Assembly (NCBI GenBank): GCA_934045075.1 | Contig: OW203729.1 | Location: 7,783,816 to 7,847,815, forward strand | DNA from: Yponomeuta sedellus | Taxonomy: Eukaryota; Arthropoda; Insecta; Lepidoptera; Yponomeutidae | DNA length: 64,000 bases | Direction of reading: 5' to 3' | Part shown: positions 1-10,277 of the stretch, in pieces | How positions within the stretch are numbered: position 1 is the stretch's first letter | Layout of the letters: each line of letters opens with the position of its first letter | The notes under the pieces: model-generated | Told to the model about the DNA's origin: nothing | Database searches by the model: none | What the model saw: only the letters and a program-made list of their open reading frames with translations | Program-made: the position numbers and the translations under genes

Positions 1-1090
1 ATTATGTAAATTTATACATGTAATAGAATAAATATATGCCAGCGCCATATAGTGGCTAAAAGTGGTACTGTAGGACAGGTTTTCAGCAGACAAGAAGAGA
101 AACGTTGTTTCAGCACGACAGCACGTACTTAGGGATCTATTTATTGAAGCAATATGAAACTAATGATTACAGTAACTGTACTACTCGTAGTACGAGTAGT
201 ACAATACTACGTACGTAGTAAGAGTCTCGTACCACAGCGCGGAATATTACCTACGTCACCAGTTGTCCCAATATTGGTGGACAGTCAGTATTGGTCGAAG
301 TGATTCGCAAGCGGTCAAATACTAACCAATTTCTTATTAATCATAAAAATGGTGTTTGTTTAATAATATTATCTAGGGCCTTCGGACAAAACCATACCGC
401 AATTTAGAACACAAACAGCGCCATCTGTGGTTGGGTAGAGGAACTAATACAGTAATTTACAGTACTGCTACAGTACTTTAATTACTTAGAAGTGAATATT
501 ATTTGTGTTGCGTTTGTTCTCTATTAATGCTGATTTTATGTAATCTACGACACCCGCAAAATTCTCCTTTAAATACTTTACACGTGTTAGGCGTAGTTAA
601 ACTAAATTATATTTTTTAATTAAATGAATGATCTAGAAGGATCAAACCACTTAATAGGAATTATTTCTTTCCGTATTTGTACCGATTCTATAAATGGTTT
701 GTTTACATGTAGACCAAAGCCGAAATTATGTATACACATGTATTGGAATAAATAAAATATAGCAGCGCCATCTAGTAGCTAAAGGTGGTACTTTAATTAC
801 TTAAAAGTAAATGTTATTTTTTGTTCCGTTGGTTCTCTATTAATGCTGATTTTATGTAACCTACGTCATCCGCAAAATTCTGTTTTAAATATTTCACACC
901 TGTTAGGGGTAGTTCAATAAAATTAGTATTCGAATTCAATAAACTAAATATAACAGCGCCATCTAGTGGCTCCTAGCTGTACTTTAACGAAGCTTCTTAA
1001 CGAATTTTATTTTTCGTCACGGTTCTGATCGCATAATTATGATTTTATATAGCCTATGACACCCGCGCAAGGATGCCGAATCGAATGACA
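1..1090. repeat. Diverged repeat cluster carrying CTCF-like cores
   Basis: Related units begin near 1 and near 725; both run from a TATACATGTA-like stretch into AGCGCCATNTAGT and then a GTGGTACT block. A second shared block, ATGCTGATTTTATGTAA followed by ACCCGCAAAATTCT or similar, lies at 528-600 and 842-910, with a weaker copy from 1037. The GCGCCATCTAG core occurs at 42-55 (one change), 418-430 (one base shorter), 765-778 and 956-969. No coding sequence is visible. This looks like old copies of one non-autonomous element; the class is unknown. Confidence 0.55.
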
Positions 1091-1099
1091 CCTTGTTTA

Positions 1100-1140
1100 A
1101 CAAAATCTGACCATTACCAATGGTAATGGTCAGATTTTGT
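1100..1140. repeat. Perfect 19-bp hairpin with 3-nt loop
   Basis: Positions 1100-1118 are exactly complementary to 1122-1140, separated by AAT. It lies about 30 bp before the CATA microsatellite. It could be the core of a very short foldback element or a recent palindromic insertion; no run of T follows that would suggest a terminator. Confidence 0.8.
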
Positions 1141-1169
1141 AAGGAGTTATGAGGGAACATAGAATCGGA

Positions 1170-1174
1170 CATAC

Positions 1175-1205
<31 letters not shown>

Positions 1206-1275
1206 CATACATACATACATACATACATACATACATACATACATACATACATACATACATACATACATACATACG
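1170..1275. repeat. (CATA)n microsatellite
   Basis: About 25 uninterrupted CATA/TATG units. Tetranucleotide tails of this kind end the RTE-like repeat found elsewhere here (for example 63389-63517), so the array may have started as a LINE or SINE tail. The open frames across it are products of the repeat. Confidence 0.95.
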
Positions 1276-1276
1276 A

Positions 1277-2035
1277 ACTAAACACATTACCCTCCTTTTG
1301 GGCTTCGCCGCAGTCGGGTAAAAAGAGTACGGATACTATAAAAAAAGAGGTTAGGAATTATTTTAGTAATGAGGTAAGGATGGGGTGAGGGTGAGAGTTT
1401 TTATTTTATTGCCAAAGAGTTCCTTGTAGGTTTAACCTGTGGAGGTTTTGTTTTGAATTTTGAAAAATTTTACGACAATGAATGGTGTCAGAATTACTGA
1501 CGTCTAGAAATTTGGTTTGCAAAGATTTTGTAAATAATTATAATTTAAATTTTAATAATATAATATTGTTATCAATAGACTGTATGAGTGCAGTTTCGCC
1601 TTACCTTCGAGTCGGCCTCGAAGACCTAGAGGGTAAAGCTAGGCTGTCTACGTGTAACTACCCAGGATACTCTCCTGAGGCAACGTAAGTTAGTAACCAG
1701 TCCCACCTGGAATTATAAATTCCAGGTTACCGAGGTCTATGGAACTGCTAGTGAGCAGCCTGTGGTTGTGTAACTGTCTGATAAATGCGTGTAGAAGTTA
1801 TTGATTGTATACTGTTGGTGTATACTAACTGTGGTATGTTTCGGTTAGGTGGGGTGCAGATAGATAGAATAGGACTTTTATTAGGGCCGAAAAAATTTGT
1901 TACTATGGGTGAATCTAGTTAGTGAAGAATGGTCAATGAGTAGTTATGATGAATTACCTTGTGGTCCAGAAGTCAAGTCGCACTTTAAAATTAATTTAAT
2001 ATTTTATTTATAAAACACTTAACAACACTTAACAA
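1277..2035. other. Unassigned intergenic sequence
   Basis: No recognisable gene, RNA or repeat. A short local palindrome (TGGAATTATAAATTCCA) occurs near 1708-1724. Confidence 0.4.
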
Positions 2036-2039
2036 AAAA

Positions 2040-2330
2040 AAATCTTGCAGGTCTTCAGAACTGGAAGAGGTTGGTGGGTAAAGTTGGGGGCGGCGGAGAA
2101 GTCCGACAGAACCCTTGAGCAAGGCTGGGGAGCTCCAAGGGATGCGTCTGTGATGTATGAGGTCGTGGGTCGTGGGTATGAAACAGCAGCAGCAGTTCGA
2201 CGATTGTGCACACGTATAATCGTGGTAATCGTACTCGTATTTGCCTTCGCACTCGCAGCGTAGTCGCGGTGGGTGGGCTTTGTCGCCTCGGCGTATCAAG
2301 CCGTGGGGTGACGTTGGGTTTCGTTATTAT
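2040..2330. other. GC-rich island with overlapping short ORFs, unassigned
   Basis: More GC-rich than its surroundings and open on both strands (plus 2045-2263; minus 1991-2299 and 2055-2483). It is preceded by CTTGCAG at 2044-2050, which could be a splice acceptor for a plus-strand exon. None of the translations contains a motif I recognise, and openness in several frames argues that GC content rather than selection keeps stops out. It may be an exon, a CpG-like promoter or chance. Confidence 0.2.
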
Positions 2331-2754
2331 CGTTGGGCGCCAGTGGAACGTTTTATAACTTTTATAATTAATAAATAAACTCTGGAACGACTTCAGGTGT
2401 GATTTTATTTGTAGATTTATAGTAACTTTAAAACAGAAAACAGATAAAAACGGAAAAGCAGGTAAAAAGTCAGATCTGGTCAAAGGGTAAAGTAGTAGTG
2501 GATGAAAAATGAGGGAAATCGAAGAATGAGTGACAAAATTTAAATATTTGAAAATGATAGATAGAAAAGAAATAAAAATGGTGTAAAGAGGTTTGCACCG
2601 TTACAAACTGAGCAAACTCGGGTCATCCTAGACCACATTAACCCCTCGGGCTAGATAGAGGTCTAGACTACAAAATAAGGAAAACTTCCTTCAAATTCCA
2701 CTAAAAATACTTTGATGAACTAAACGTTTGAACTTAATTAACATAACATCACAC

Positions 2755-2905
2755 AACATAACTTCACGCCTGTATTCCAGAGGGGTAGGTAGAGACCAGG
2801 GACTGCCACTTGCCACGATCCTTACAGATCACCTTCGCTTCATCAATGTTTACCAATCGTTGCATACACGCACGCCGGTTCCGCGTATGTTTTATCTTCC
2901 CCTTT
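2755..2905 (-). repeat. RTE-like LINE 3'-end repeat (GTGCATGC family)
   Basis: Minus-strand copy of a repeat that reads in its own orientation GGCGTGCGTGCATGCAACG, then GATGAAGCGAAGGT, GTGGCAAGTGGCAGTC, CCTGGTCTCTGCCTACC and ATACAGGCGTGAGGTTATG with a TATG tail. At least seven more copies lie in the window. There is no coding sequence; from its tail and repeated truncation I infer the 3' end of a non-LTR element or a SINE that copies one. Confidence 0.7.
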
Positions 2906-3372
2906 ACTAATACATACCCTACTAAAGGACCATGTTAATGATACCAAGCCCCGTCTTCTAAGTCCGCATATATTGACGGAAAACTATGGAACTCACTGCG
3001 TGTGGCCCGACACACATTCAGTAGGTTTTTTTTATAACTGTCACTGCGAAATTGCCATATTCAATACAAATTTCGCTGCGATTTTTCCACACAGGCCAGC
3101 CTCGCAGCTCCAGTTCAATGGAAACCACGCTCTATTATTTTGCAACTGAATCTGCAACTAACAAGCCTATTGATCTTCGCACTCTTTACAGAGGAAGAGA
3201 GAAACAATTGGATTGAAGCTTAGGTATCGAATGTAAAGCGTGATATCTACAGTCCATTTATCCTTACTTTTCCAATTTAGTAAACAAGATTCTAACCTCC
3301 ACGTTGATATTTAATGCCTAAACTAGATATTTTTTCGCAGTTTCTTTAACTTTGTAAATAAAACTTACCAAT

Positions 3373-3475
3373 CCGGACTTGGCCCCCGTGGTGCAGTACG
3401 GCCTATACTTTCGTCAGGGAAGAGACCCGTGCCCCTCGGTGGGGACATAATGGGCTGATGATGATGATGTTTATA
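3373..3475 (+). repeat. LINE 3'-end fragment with (GATG/ATG)n tail
   Basis: Contains CCGGACTTGGCCCCCGTGGT, GAAGAGACCCGTGCCCC, CGGTGGGGACATAATGGGC and a GATGATGATGATG tail. Related copies are at 8870-8975, 18637-18760, 31168-31405, 33003-33175 and 33320-33560. A simple-repeat tail and constant 3' end fit a 5'-truncated LINE. Confidence 0.65.
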
Positions 3476-3479
3476 AAAC

Positions 3480-3896
3480 TAGCAGCATGTTATCTACAAT
3501 ATTGTCCCCGGTTACTTATTAATGAGAATATGGAAGTTTTCGACTAGAAAGTCGTCCTTTCCCGGTAAAATGTTGTTTACTAAAATGGACAAGTAAGGAT
3601 AAATAAACTATACTACATACTTCTATAATGCCCGACCAACAAAATGACTAAATAAAACATTTACTTCCCATGGATGTCTTCGAGTCTCATTAGCAGGGGT
3701 CACCGGTCGTGACATAGAATTCTTGTGACTATTAACTTAGTTCCGAATTCACTTACTTACTTGATTTTTTGTTGGAATAGTCCGACCAAGTTTCGCTCTG
3801 ACTCGCAGAGCGTAATCATAAGTAGAGATGGAGCTCGCGTCGTCCGTTGATCGTCTCTCTCCTTAAAAGTTCTTCGGACTTTACCAAAAGTTAAAA
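3480..3896. other. Unassigned AT-rich sequence
   Basis: Nothing recognisable between the LINE tail and the Helitron. Confidence 0.3.
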
Positions 3897-4185
3897 TCCT
3901 CCTAATATTATACACGCGAAAGTTTGTAAGTATGGATGGATGTTTGTTACTCTTTCGCGTGAAAATTACTGAATGGATTTTAATGAAACTTTACATCAGA
4001 ATAACACATAGACTACAATTTATGAGGATATTGTGTGAATTGTCCAAAATATGGCGATAAGTGTCAAGTATGTAGGAAAAAATCTTACATAATATGCGAG
4101 CTATTCTAGCGTGCGCTGCCAAAACTGCGCTGCCAAAACCTTCTGTACGCCACGCTTATATAAGCTACTTGAAATACTAATCCTG

Positions 4186-5618
4186 ATTACACTATTTTTA
4201 TTTTTAATGCACTAACCCGTGCTAAGGAACAAATTTAAAAACCTATTTAGAGGCTAAAAATTTCACCCATGCCGGGATTCGAACCCGCAACCTCTGGCTA
4301 TCCGTACCAGCGCTCTACCAATTGAGCCAATGGGCGACTCACGGCATCAGTGAAATTTCGAACCTCTTTACAATATTATCTGTATTACGTACAGGCAGCG
4401 ACATCTGACTTAAGCAAATTGCATTACTTACAGCCCCGACCACCTACTTTGCAGTTAGGTTTAACATCGGAACGATATCACTGTACCCACATGATTACAC
4501 TATTTTTATTTTTAATGCACTAACCCGTGCTAAGGAACAAATTTAAAAACCTATTTAGAGGCTTAAAATTTCACCCATGCCGGGATTCGAACCCGCAACC
4601 TCTGGCTATCCGTACCAGCGCTCTACCAATTGAGCCAATGGGCGACTCACGGCATCAGTGAAATTTCGAACCTCTTTACAATATTCTCTGTATTACGTAC
4701 AGGCAGCGACATCTGACTTAAGCAAATTGCATTACTTACAGCCCCGACCACCTACTTTGCAGTTAGGTTTAACATCGGAACGATATCACTGTACCCACAT
4801 GATTACACTATTTTTATTTTTAATGCACTAACCCGTGCTAAGGAACAAATTTAAAAACCTATTTAGAGGCTAAAAATTTCACCCATGCCGGGATTCGAAC
4901 CCGCAACCTCTGGCTATCCGTACCAGCGCTCTACCAATTGAGCCAATAAGCGACTCACGGCATCAGTGAAATTTCGAACCTCTTTACAATATTCTCTGTA
5001 TTACGTACAGGCAGCGACATCTGACTTAAGCAAATTGCATTACTTACAGCCCCGACCACCTACTTTGCAGTTAGGTTTAACATCGGAACGATATCACTGT
5101 ACCCACATGATTACACTATTTTTATTTTTAATGCACTAACCCGTGCTAAGGAACAAATTTAAAAACCTATTTAGAGGCTAAAAATTTCACCCATGCCGGG
5201 ATTCGAACCCGCAACCTCTGGCTATCCGTACCAGCGCTCTACCAATTGAGCCAATGGGCGACTCACGGCATCAGTGAAATTTCGAACCTCTTTACAATAT
5301 TCTCTGTATTACGTACAGGCAGCGACATCTGACTTAAGCAAATTGCATTACTTACAGCCCCGACCACCTACTTTGCAGTTAGGTTTAACATCGGAACGAT
5401 ATCACTGTACCCACATGATTACACTATTTTTATTTTTAATGCACTAACCCGTGCTAAGGAACAAATTTAAAAACCTATTTAGAGGCTAAAAATTTCACCC
5501 ATGCCGGGATTCGTGAGTCGCCCATTGGCTCAATTGGTAGAGCGCTGGTACGGATAGCCAGAGGTTGCGGGTTCGAATCCCGGCATGGGTGAAATTTTTA
5601 GCCTCTAAATAGGTTTTT
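4186..5618 (-). mobile_element. SINE-A composite: 308-bp tandem array plus inverted terminal copy
   Basis: Four complete minus-strand units repeat at exactly 308 bp (starts near 4185, 4493, 4801, 5109), followed by a partial fifth (5417-5512) and then an inverted plus-strand copy (5513-5618). Each unit has a tRNA-like head (B box GGTTCGAATCC) and a tail containing CCTCTAAATAGGTTTTTAAA and AGCACGGGTTAGTGCATT. Units differ at only a few bases (for example AATGGGCG versus AATAAGCG). The same 14-bp sequence, AAATACTAATCCTG, flanks the whole block at 4172-4185 and 5619-5632, so the composite sits inside one target-site duplication. Confidence 0.85.
5519..5591 (+). repeat. tRNA-like head of SINE-A (not a tRNA gene)
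   Basis: Six acceptor pairs (GCCCAT with ATGGGT, first pair G-U), a D arm GCTC...GAGC, an anticodon stem CTGGY/GCCAG with loop ACGGATA, and a B box GGTTCGAATCC. Loop position 33 is C rather than the near-universal U, and the seventh acceptor position is unpaired. Identical modules recur within a dispersed repeat, so I call it a SINE promoter region. Confidence 0.8.
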
Positions 5619-5658
5619 AAATACTAATCCTGCGCAGACGAACGCAGGCACCAGCTAG

Positions 5659-6400
5659 TTTTAAATAATGCACGATATTCATTACATAAAAGTAACTGTA
5701 TATTATAGTAGACAGTCAGGAGTTTTATCGAAACTAACCGCATCACAAATCAAAAGTGTTCGAAGAATGATGGATTTAAAAAATGTTTTTCGTACCTTAT
5801 ACATTTAAGTGCATCATTGAATAGTATAGTCGCATACAAATAAAATAATTGTTTAGTTGACCGTCGCCGACCATAACCCGCTCGAACCTGATATATTTTT
5901 ATTTGTATAACTTTTTGCTCAAGATTTTATAATTTTAAGAGAAGGTACATGACACCCGATTTCTTCAGAGATCACGACAGATAACCGACAAAAATCGTTA
6001 ACATATTAGGGTTAACAAATTTGCTTTAACATAGCGTTAAAATATTGTAATTGCAGGAAAACCGTTTGTAATATTAAGGAGCGTTATTATAATGTGTTAT
6101 TATAGTCGTCTACGTTACGGTACAACAAGGGTTAAGGTTCATCAGCCGTCGTTTACGTCAATTGTTTTTCACCCGTAAAACAAAAGCTGTTACGATTCTT
6201 TGATAACTCGAAGAAAGGTTTGCAAAGAATGCAAAAGAAATAAAGTATATACTTAAGGCCATCGGTTTCGCTCCAATAACATTTTATTGGCAAGCTAAAT
6301 GGAAATTCTAACGAAAGGAAAAACACAGACGTTCATGAAGGCTGAAGGCACTGAAAAGTTAACCCACGCACTTTGGGTGGGCGGGGTTAGCCGACAAACT
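5659..6400. other. Unassigned AT-rich sequence
   Basis: No gene, tRNA or repeat recognised. Confidence 0.3.
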
Positions 6401-6409
6401 ACCGATTTT

Positions 6410-6620
6410 ACATAACATAAACATAACATTTACATACAGGCACATACATTGCTTCTGGCCCCACACTAGGATACCCTGTGTCGTGCGAACCAGAAACAAC
6501 GACATCACAAACATGTAAACATCCAAGACTTGCGGTTTTTTTTTGTTGCCAGCCGGGGTTCGAACCCGGGACCTCTTTCATGGTAGGCAGATTCCCTACC
6601 GCTACGCCACAGAGGTCGTC
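6410..6620 (-). mobile_element. SINE-C (tRNA-derived)
   Basis: The minus strand reads a tRNA-like head (CTGTGGCGTAGCGGTAGGG for the A box, GGTTCGAACCCCGGC for the B box), then a body with TTTGTGATGTCGTTGTTTC and TGGGGCCAGAAGCAATGT, ending near TATGTAAATGTTATGTTTATG. The plus-strand copy at 29749-29938 has the same head and body, which establishes it as a dispersed element rather than a tRNA gene. Confidence 0.8.
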
Positions 6621-6651
6621 AAGCATACTAGAGGATTTGTCAAACACTAAG

Positions 6652-7800
6652 TTTCTACTAGCATCGATAAAATATTACTAAAGTATAGATGGTTATTGTC
6701 CATACATCAAAGTGTACTGAAATGTTATTTTTTTCTTACTAGATGTCGCTGCTGGTATTAATTTATCCATATCGTGAAAAAATTCGAACCAACAAAAATT
6801 CACACAACAACTACGGACACAGAAAGGTCTGTAACTACGGAAGTGGTAATGATCGTAGTACCACACAAATTCACTAGATGGCGCGATTTAGATTAATGTT
6901 ATTCTTTGTTTTATTTCATGCATATATTTGTGCGAATGTTTTTAAAATTACAGAGTAATATAATGGTTATCCTTGGTAAGAGTAAGTATTAAATTATTGT
7001 CTTGTAGTTATAAGACATTGTTTATTTGCCAAATGACGTAAATCTGCAAAAATAGCTGTATTTGTTTGTGTTTAGGAGACACAATTTATCGCACTCACAG
7101 CGCTGTTGGCGTGAGTGATTCAGTCGTAAAGTTCGAGTCAGTCGTAAACTCATAAATAATAATAAAAAACTCATCAGCAATATTATATTATTTTTAATGC
7201 ACTAACCCGTGCTAACCCATTAGCTCAGTTGGAAAGAGCGCTGGCACGGATAGCTAGAGGTTGCAGGTTCGAATCCCGGCATGGGTGGAATTTTTAGCCT
7301 CTAAATAGGTTTTTTTCATCAGCAGAATATTATAATTTAGTATCGACACGTACCTACGTATCGAAATGAGATTGTATTTTAGTACGGTGGACAACGCGAC
7401 GCGCTAACCCTTTTTGTTCGGTACACGCACTTATGCCGCGCGCGATTATTGCTGCCGTGGGGTATTCGACGGTGTCTGTAGTGTAGTGTATCGACTGCAT
7501 CTATTCTATTATTTTATGTCGATTTCTTATATAGGTCAATAAAACATGTAATAAGCGCCATCTGTTGTGTAGTTTGCAAATTAATCATCGCAAACCTAAA
7601 TGGAACTCTAGCTACTGCAGCGACACATTTTTATGACCGAATTTTTATTGAAACGTATAACAATCACTTCGCAGTAGCGCCATCTAGGTTTAAGTTAAAT
7701 TTTGTGATTTAAAATCGGGTACGGATTCAATGTACGTGGGCAACCATCTATACTTTAGTAATATTAGTAATATTTTATCGATGCTACTAGTCAGTAGAAA
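6652..7800. mobile_element. TIR element of about 1.15 kb
   Basis: The left end (TTTCTACTAGCATCGATAAA onward, 6652-6703) is inverted at 7741-7800 apart from two small insertions. A TAGATGGYGCT-like motif follows each arm inward (6743 and 7677). Inside are another inverted pair (6806-6870) and a SINE-A composite at 7180-7315. No transposase remains and I could not identify a target duplication, so the superfamily is open. Confidence 0.55.
7180..7315 (+). mobile_element. SINE-A minimal head-to-head composite
   Basis: Its left part is the reversed SINE-A tail (TTTTTAATGCACTAACCCGT), joined directly to a plus-strand head and tail ending AAATAGGTTTTTTT. The 9-bp repeat TCATCAGCA flanks it at 7171-7179 and 7316-7324. 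The whole element is 136 bp. Confidence 0.85.
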
Positions 7801-7973
7801 GGCAAAGTCACTAGATTAAAATCACATCAAATTACGGTTACGAGTGACGTGCCTGTGGTTTTTCTTGTATTTAAATAGTATTCTGTAAATGTCGTGAATA
7901 AATACTAATAAAAGAAAAGTTAGCATTATCGTCTCATGCCATATTATTATTATATATGATGTACTAGCTGTGC

Positions 7974-8228
7974 CACGCGGTGTTACCCGCAGTTCATCGA
8001 TTTTCCCATGGGAATAAGATATTTTTCCGCAGTAAAACGTAGCCAAGTCCAGAAGTGGACTAGATAATATAGCCTGAAGAAGAAGAAGAAGAAAACGTAG
8101 CCTATCTGTTAATCCAGGGTGTCAACTAACTCCATACCCAATTTTATTGAAATCGCTTCAGCCGTTAAACATGAAGAATTAACAAACGTACACACTCACA
8201 AACTTTCGCCTTTATAATATTACTGTGA
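7974..8228 (-). mobile_element. Non-autonomous Helitron, minus strand
   Basis: Read on the minus strand it starts A|TCACAGTAATATTATAAAGG, continues CGAAAGTTTGTGAGTGTGTA and ends GTGGCACAGCTAG|T. Same family as 3897-5658. A 47-bp RTE LINE end is inserted in it at 8045-8091. Confidence 0.75.
8045..8091 (+). mobile_element. 47-bp RTE LINE 3' end with 11-bp target duplication
   Basis: Consists only of the terminal CCAGAAGTGGACTAG...TATAGCCTGAAG and a GAA-repeat tail. AAAACGTAGCC flanks it at 8034-8044 and 8092-8102. It is an extremely 5'-truncated LINE insertion inside a Helitron. Confidence 0.85.
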
Positions 8229-8384
8229 TGAAGTGTGATGTGATGAGTCTTGATAACGACTTGGGCGATGGACCGAAGACCTGATCTGACGAAGCTGCAC
8301 AGGGATAGCGTGCAGAAAGATGTGTTCCCTTGGGGATGCCAGAGACCAGAGAATGTAGGCTGAATTTGACGGAATTGTAAGACG

Positions 8385-8575
8385 AACTGGGGGGTGGGCA
8401 GCAGCGCCCTCTGCAGTACAATTCCACCAAACTGCGATCCCAACCCGCATGCCCAGCGTGGGGATTATGGGCATTACCCCCCAATGATGGCACAACCTTG
8501 CGCTATGGTGCTCATTAGGGGAGGGCTATGTCCATCAGTGGACTAATATAGCCTGAAGAAGAAGAAGAAATAAGA
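8385..8575 (+). mobile_element. RTE LINE 3' end with (GAA)n tail
   Basis: Contains CAGCAGCGCCCTCTGCAGTA, CATGCCCAGCGTGGGGATTA, GGGGAGGGCTATGTCCATCA and TATAGCCTGAAGAAGAAG. Copies at 13986-14085 and 18925-19110 share the same order of blocks. It corresponds to the end of the RTE polymerase frame plus 3' UTR. Confidence 0.75.
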
Positions 8576-8869
8576 CTTTTTCGCCGTAAATTTTATGGTA
8601 CCATTTTATAGACACAAAATGGCAATACCAACAGCGGCATTGCACAGAAAACAGCACTTCAACCTAATCAGTTGCATTAATTTAAAAAAAAAGGGTGGAA
8701 CGAAAATGTAAATGTAGATCTGCTGTACGTTACGTCTTTAGCGACTTTGAGTAGTGGTCAACAGAAAGAAACAAAACATTTATTTAAATTGCCACATATG
8801 CACACACATATAAAATAACACTTTGCGAGTCTCTTCATCCCGACCCGCCACTGTCTTACAAACCTCCAC

Positions 8870-8975
8870 CAACCCGGACTTGGCCCCCGTGGTGGAGTAT
8901 GGCCTAACCTTCTTGCAACGCAGGAAAAGACCCGTGCCCCAGCAGTGGGGACAGACAGGGTTGAAATCGATCGAA
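8870..8975 (+). repeat. LINE 3'-end fragment (GTGCCCCAGCAGTGGGG family)
   Basis: Contains ACCCGGACTTGGCCCCCGTG and AAAGACCCGTGCCCCAGCAG. Same family as 3373-3475. Confidence 0.65.
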
Positions 8976-9059
8976 TCGAGTCTCTTCAACACCAAAGGTT
9001 TGGTGGAAGAGAATGCTTCTTGCATTAAGCACGCCCTTGTACATTTACTTGTGTAATTA

Positions 9060-9426
9060 GTGCAATTAAATAATAATAAATAATAATAATAATATGAAAA
9101 AGAGTAGAAAGACAGTAACCCTTACAAATGCTTGTTCCTCCGTGGCAAGAAAAAAAGGTCACCAACTCAGCATGCATTGCTGCTGCTGTTGTATGCTGTG
9201 AACAACACATCACCAGCAAAACTGATTTTCACTTGAGACCGTTATTTTTTTCCCCCGTTACCCGGAACAATACCTACCAATACAATACCCTGTAGTGTAT
9301 CGCGACCGGGAATCTCGTTAGAATTTTGAAATAAACTGAGTAGGTATCCGCCGTTTGACGCAGACACCAAGTCAATTAATTAAATATTCATCGCACGCCC
9401 AGAACTGCGTCGGAAGAGAACTGAAA
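9060..9426. other. Unassigned, TAA-rich
   Basis: A short (AATAAT)n run occurs at 9069-9094; otherwise nothing is recognised. Confidence 0.3.
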
Positions 9427-10106
9427 CAGAAAACGTGTTTCAGACGACTACAGTCATTAATAACTCATAGTGATTCATGTTCCCTAAGGACTGCAATGAC
9501 GCCAGTCGATAATCAATTTAATTATGGTGAGAGTAGAGTTGCTTGTTGGTCATTTTATGATAGTGGACATTGAATGCGTTAGAATTGATTAAGCGACCGG
9601 AACTTGAGCGACTTTTGTATCGTTGTTCTCAACCAATATTTTTATTTAACTTGTCACAGGTAGTATTTCAAAAATACTTAAATACGCCTTAGATGGTACG
9701 GACATGTGATGAGACGTGAGGAAAATCATGTCGTCAAACAGGCCCTACAGATCCCAACCATCAAAAGAGGTAGAGGACGTCCACAAACCACCTGGTGGGC
9801 CACGGTAGCAAAGGAGTTGGAGCGAGCCCAGTTGAGCGAGCGGACAACCCAGGACAGAAAATCCTGGAGCAAAGGAACGAAGAAAGCCGACCCCACATAA
9901 TGGGATGAGGCAAAGACAAAGAAGAGACTTAAAGGTCTTAAAATTGTAATTTGTGTAATAAATGTCTCTGTTTTTCAAATTATTACTTATATGTGTTATT
10001 TATAAGAATATGGTACCTACAATGCCCTGAAACACTCCAAAAAACGCTGTCTATACAAATCTATGGTAGGTAGAGATTTTACAAGGAAAAAACGTAACCA
10101 CAGATA
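9427..10106 (+). repeat. Inverted duplication, left arm (RTE LINE end)
   Basis: About 680 bp repeated in reverse at 11262-11945 with very few differences: a 4-base deletion next to ACATGTGATGAG and isolated substitutions. It contains the C-terminal part of an RTE reverse-transcriptase frame and a 3' UTR ending in AATAAATGTCTCTG. Confidence 0.9.
9686..9900 (+). pseudogene. RTE-type reverse transcriptase, C-terminal fragment
   Basis: The plus-strand frame reads LRWYGHVMRREENHVV, then KRGRGRPQTTWW and finally KKADPT and a stop at 9898-9900. The block 'L-R-W-x-G-H-x-x-R' followed by 'G-R-P-x-x-x-W' is the usual C-terminal end of RTE-clade LINE polymerases. Endonuclease and reverse-transcriptase domains are absent, so this is a 5'-truncated copy. 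An inverted copy lies at 11469-11672 and has lost four bases inside the WYGHV block. The function is that of a dead element; identification of the clade is moderately secure, the species-level family is not. Confidence 0.7.
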
Positions 10107-10277
10107 TTGGTAATATTGTTGTTAATTCTTTATTACACTAATTACGAGATAAGTCGCCTTTGAAATTAACAAAAATATTACCAATATAAAAATACTTTTT
10201 GATGTTGTTAGGTTGTACCCGAAATCGGCGTGCGTGCATGCAACGACTAATGAACGTTGCTGAAGCGAAGGTGATTA
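10107..10277. repeat. Breakpoint segment of the inverted duplication
   Basis: Positions 10107-10165 recur in direct orientation at 12165-12222, while 10172-10277 recur inverted at 12070-12165. Immediately before the SINE insertion site this segment holds the first half of a GTGCATGC-family LINE end; the second half follows the SINE at 10631-10710. Confidence 0.75.

Larger units (their letters stand above)
3897..5658 (+). mobile_element. Non-autonomous Helitron interrupted by a SINE array
   Basis: The left end is A|TCCTCCTAATATTATA followed by CGCGAAAGTTTGTAAGTATG; the right end is GGCACCAGCTAG|T. This matches the Helitron rule (5' TC, 3' CTRR, insertion between A and T) and the AATATTATA...CGAAAGTTTG start common to insect Helitrons. 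A second copy on the minus strand is at 7974-8228. The Helitron itself is only about 300 bp; the rest of the interval is the SINE-A composite at 4186-5618, which has its own target duplication and so arrived later. No Rep/helicase is encoded. Confidence 0.7.

Noticed and set aside
1017..1388. MYVC-repeat and HTYI-repeat frames
   Set aside because: Translations of the CATA microsatellite on the two strands.
4186..5512. Regularly spaced repeats that might be read as a CRISPR-like array
   Set aside because: The repeated unit is the full 308 bp with no variable spacers, contains a tRNA-like promoter and is a SINE in a eukaryotic genome.
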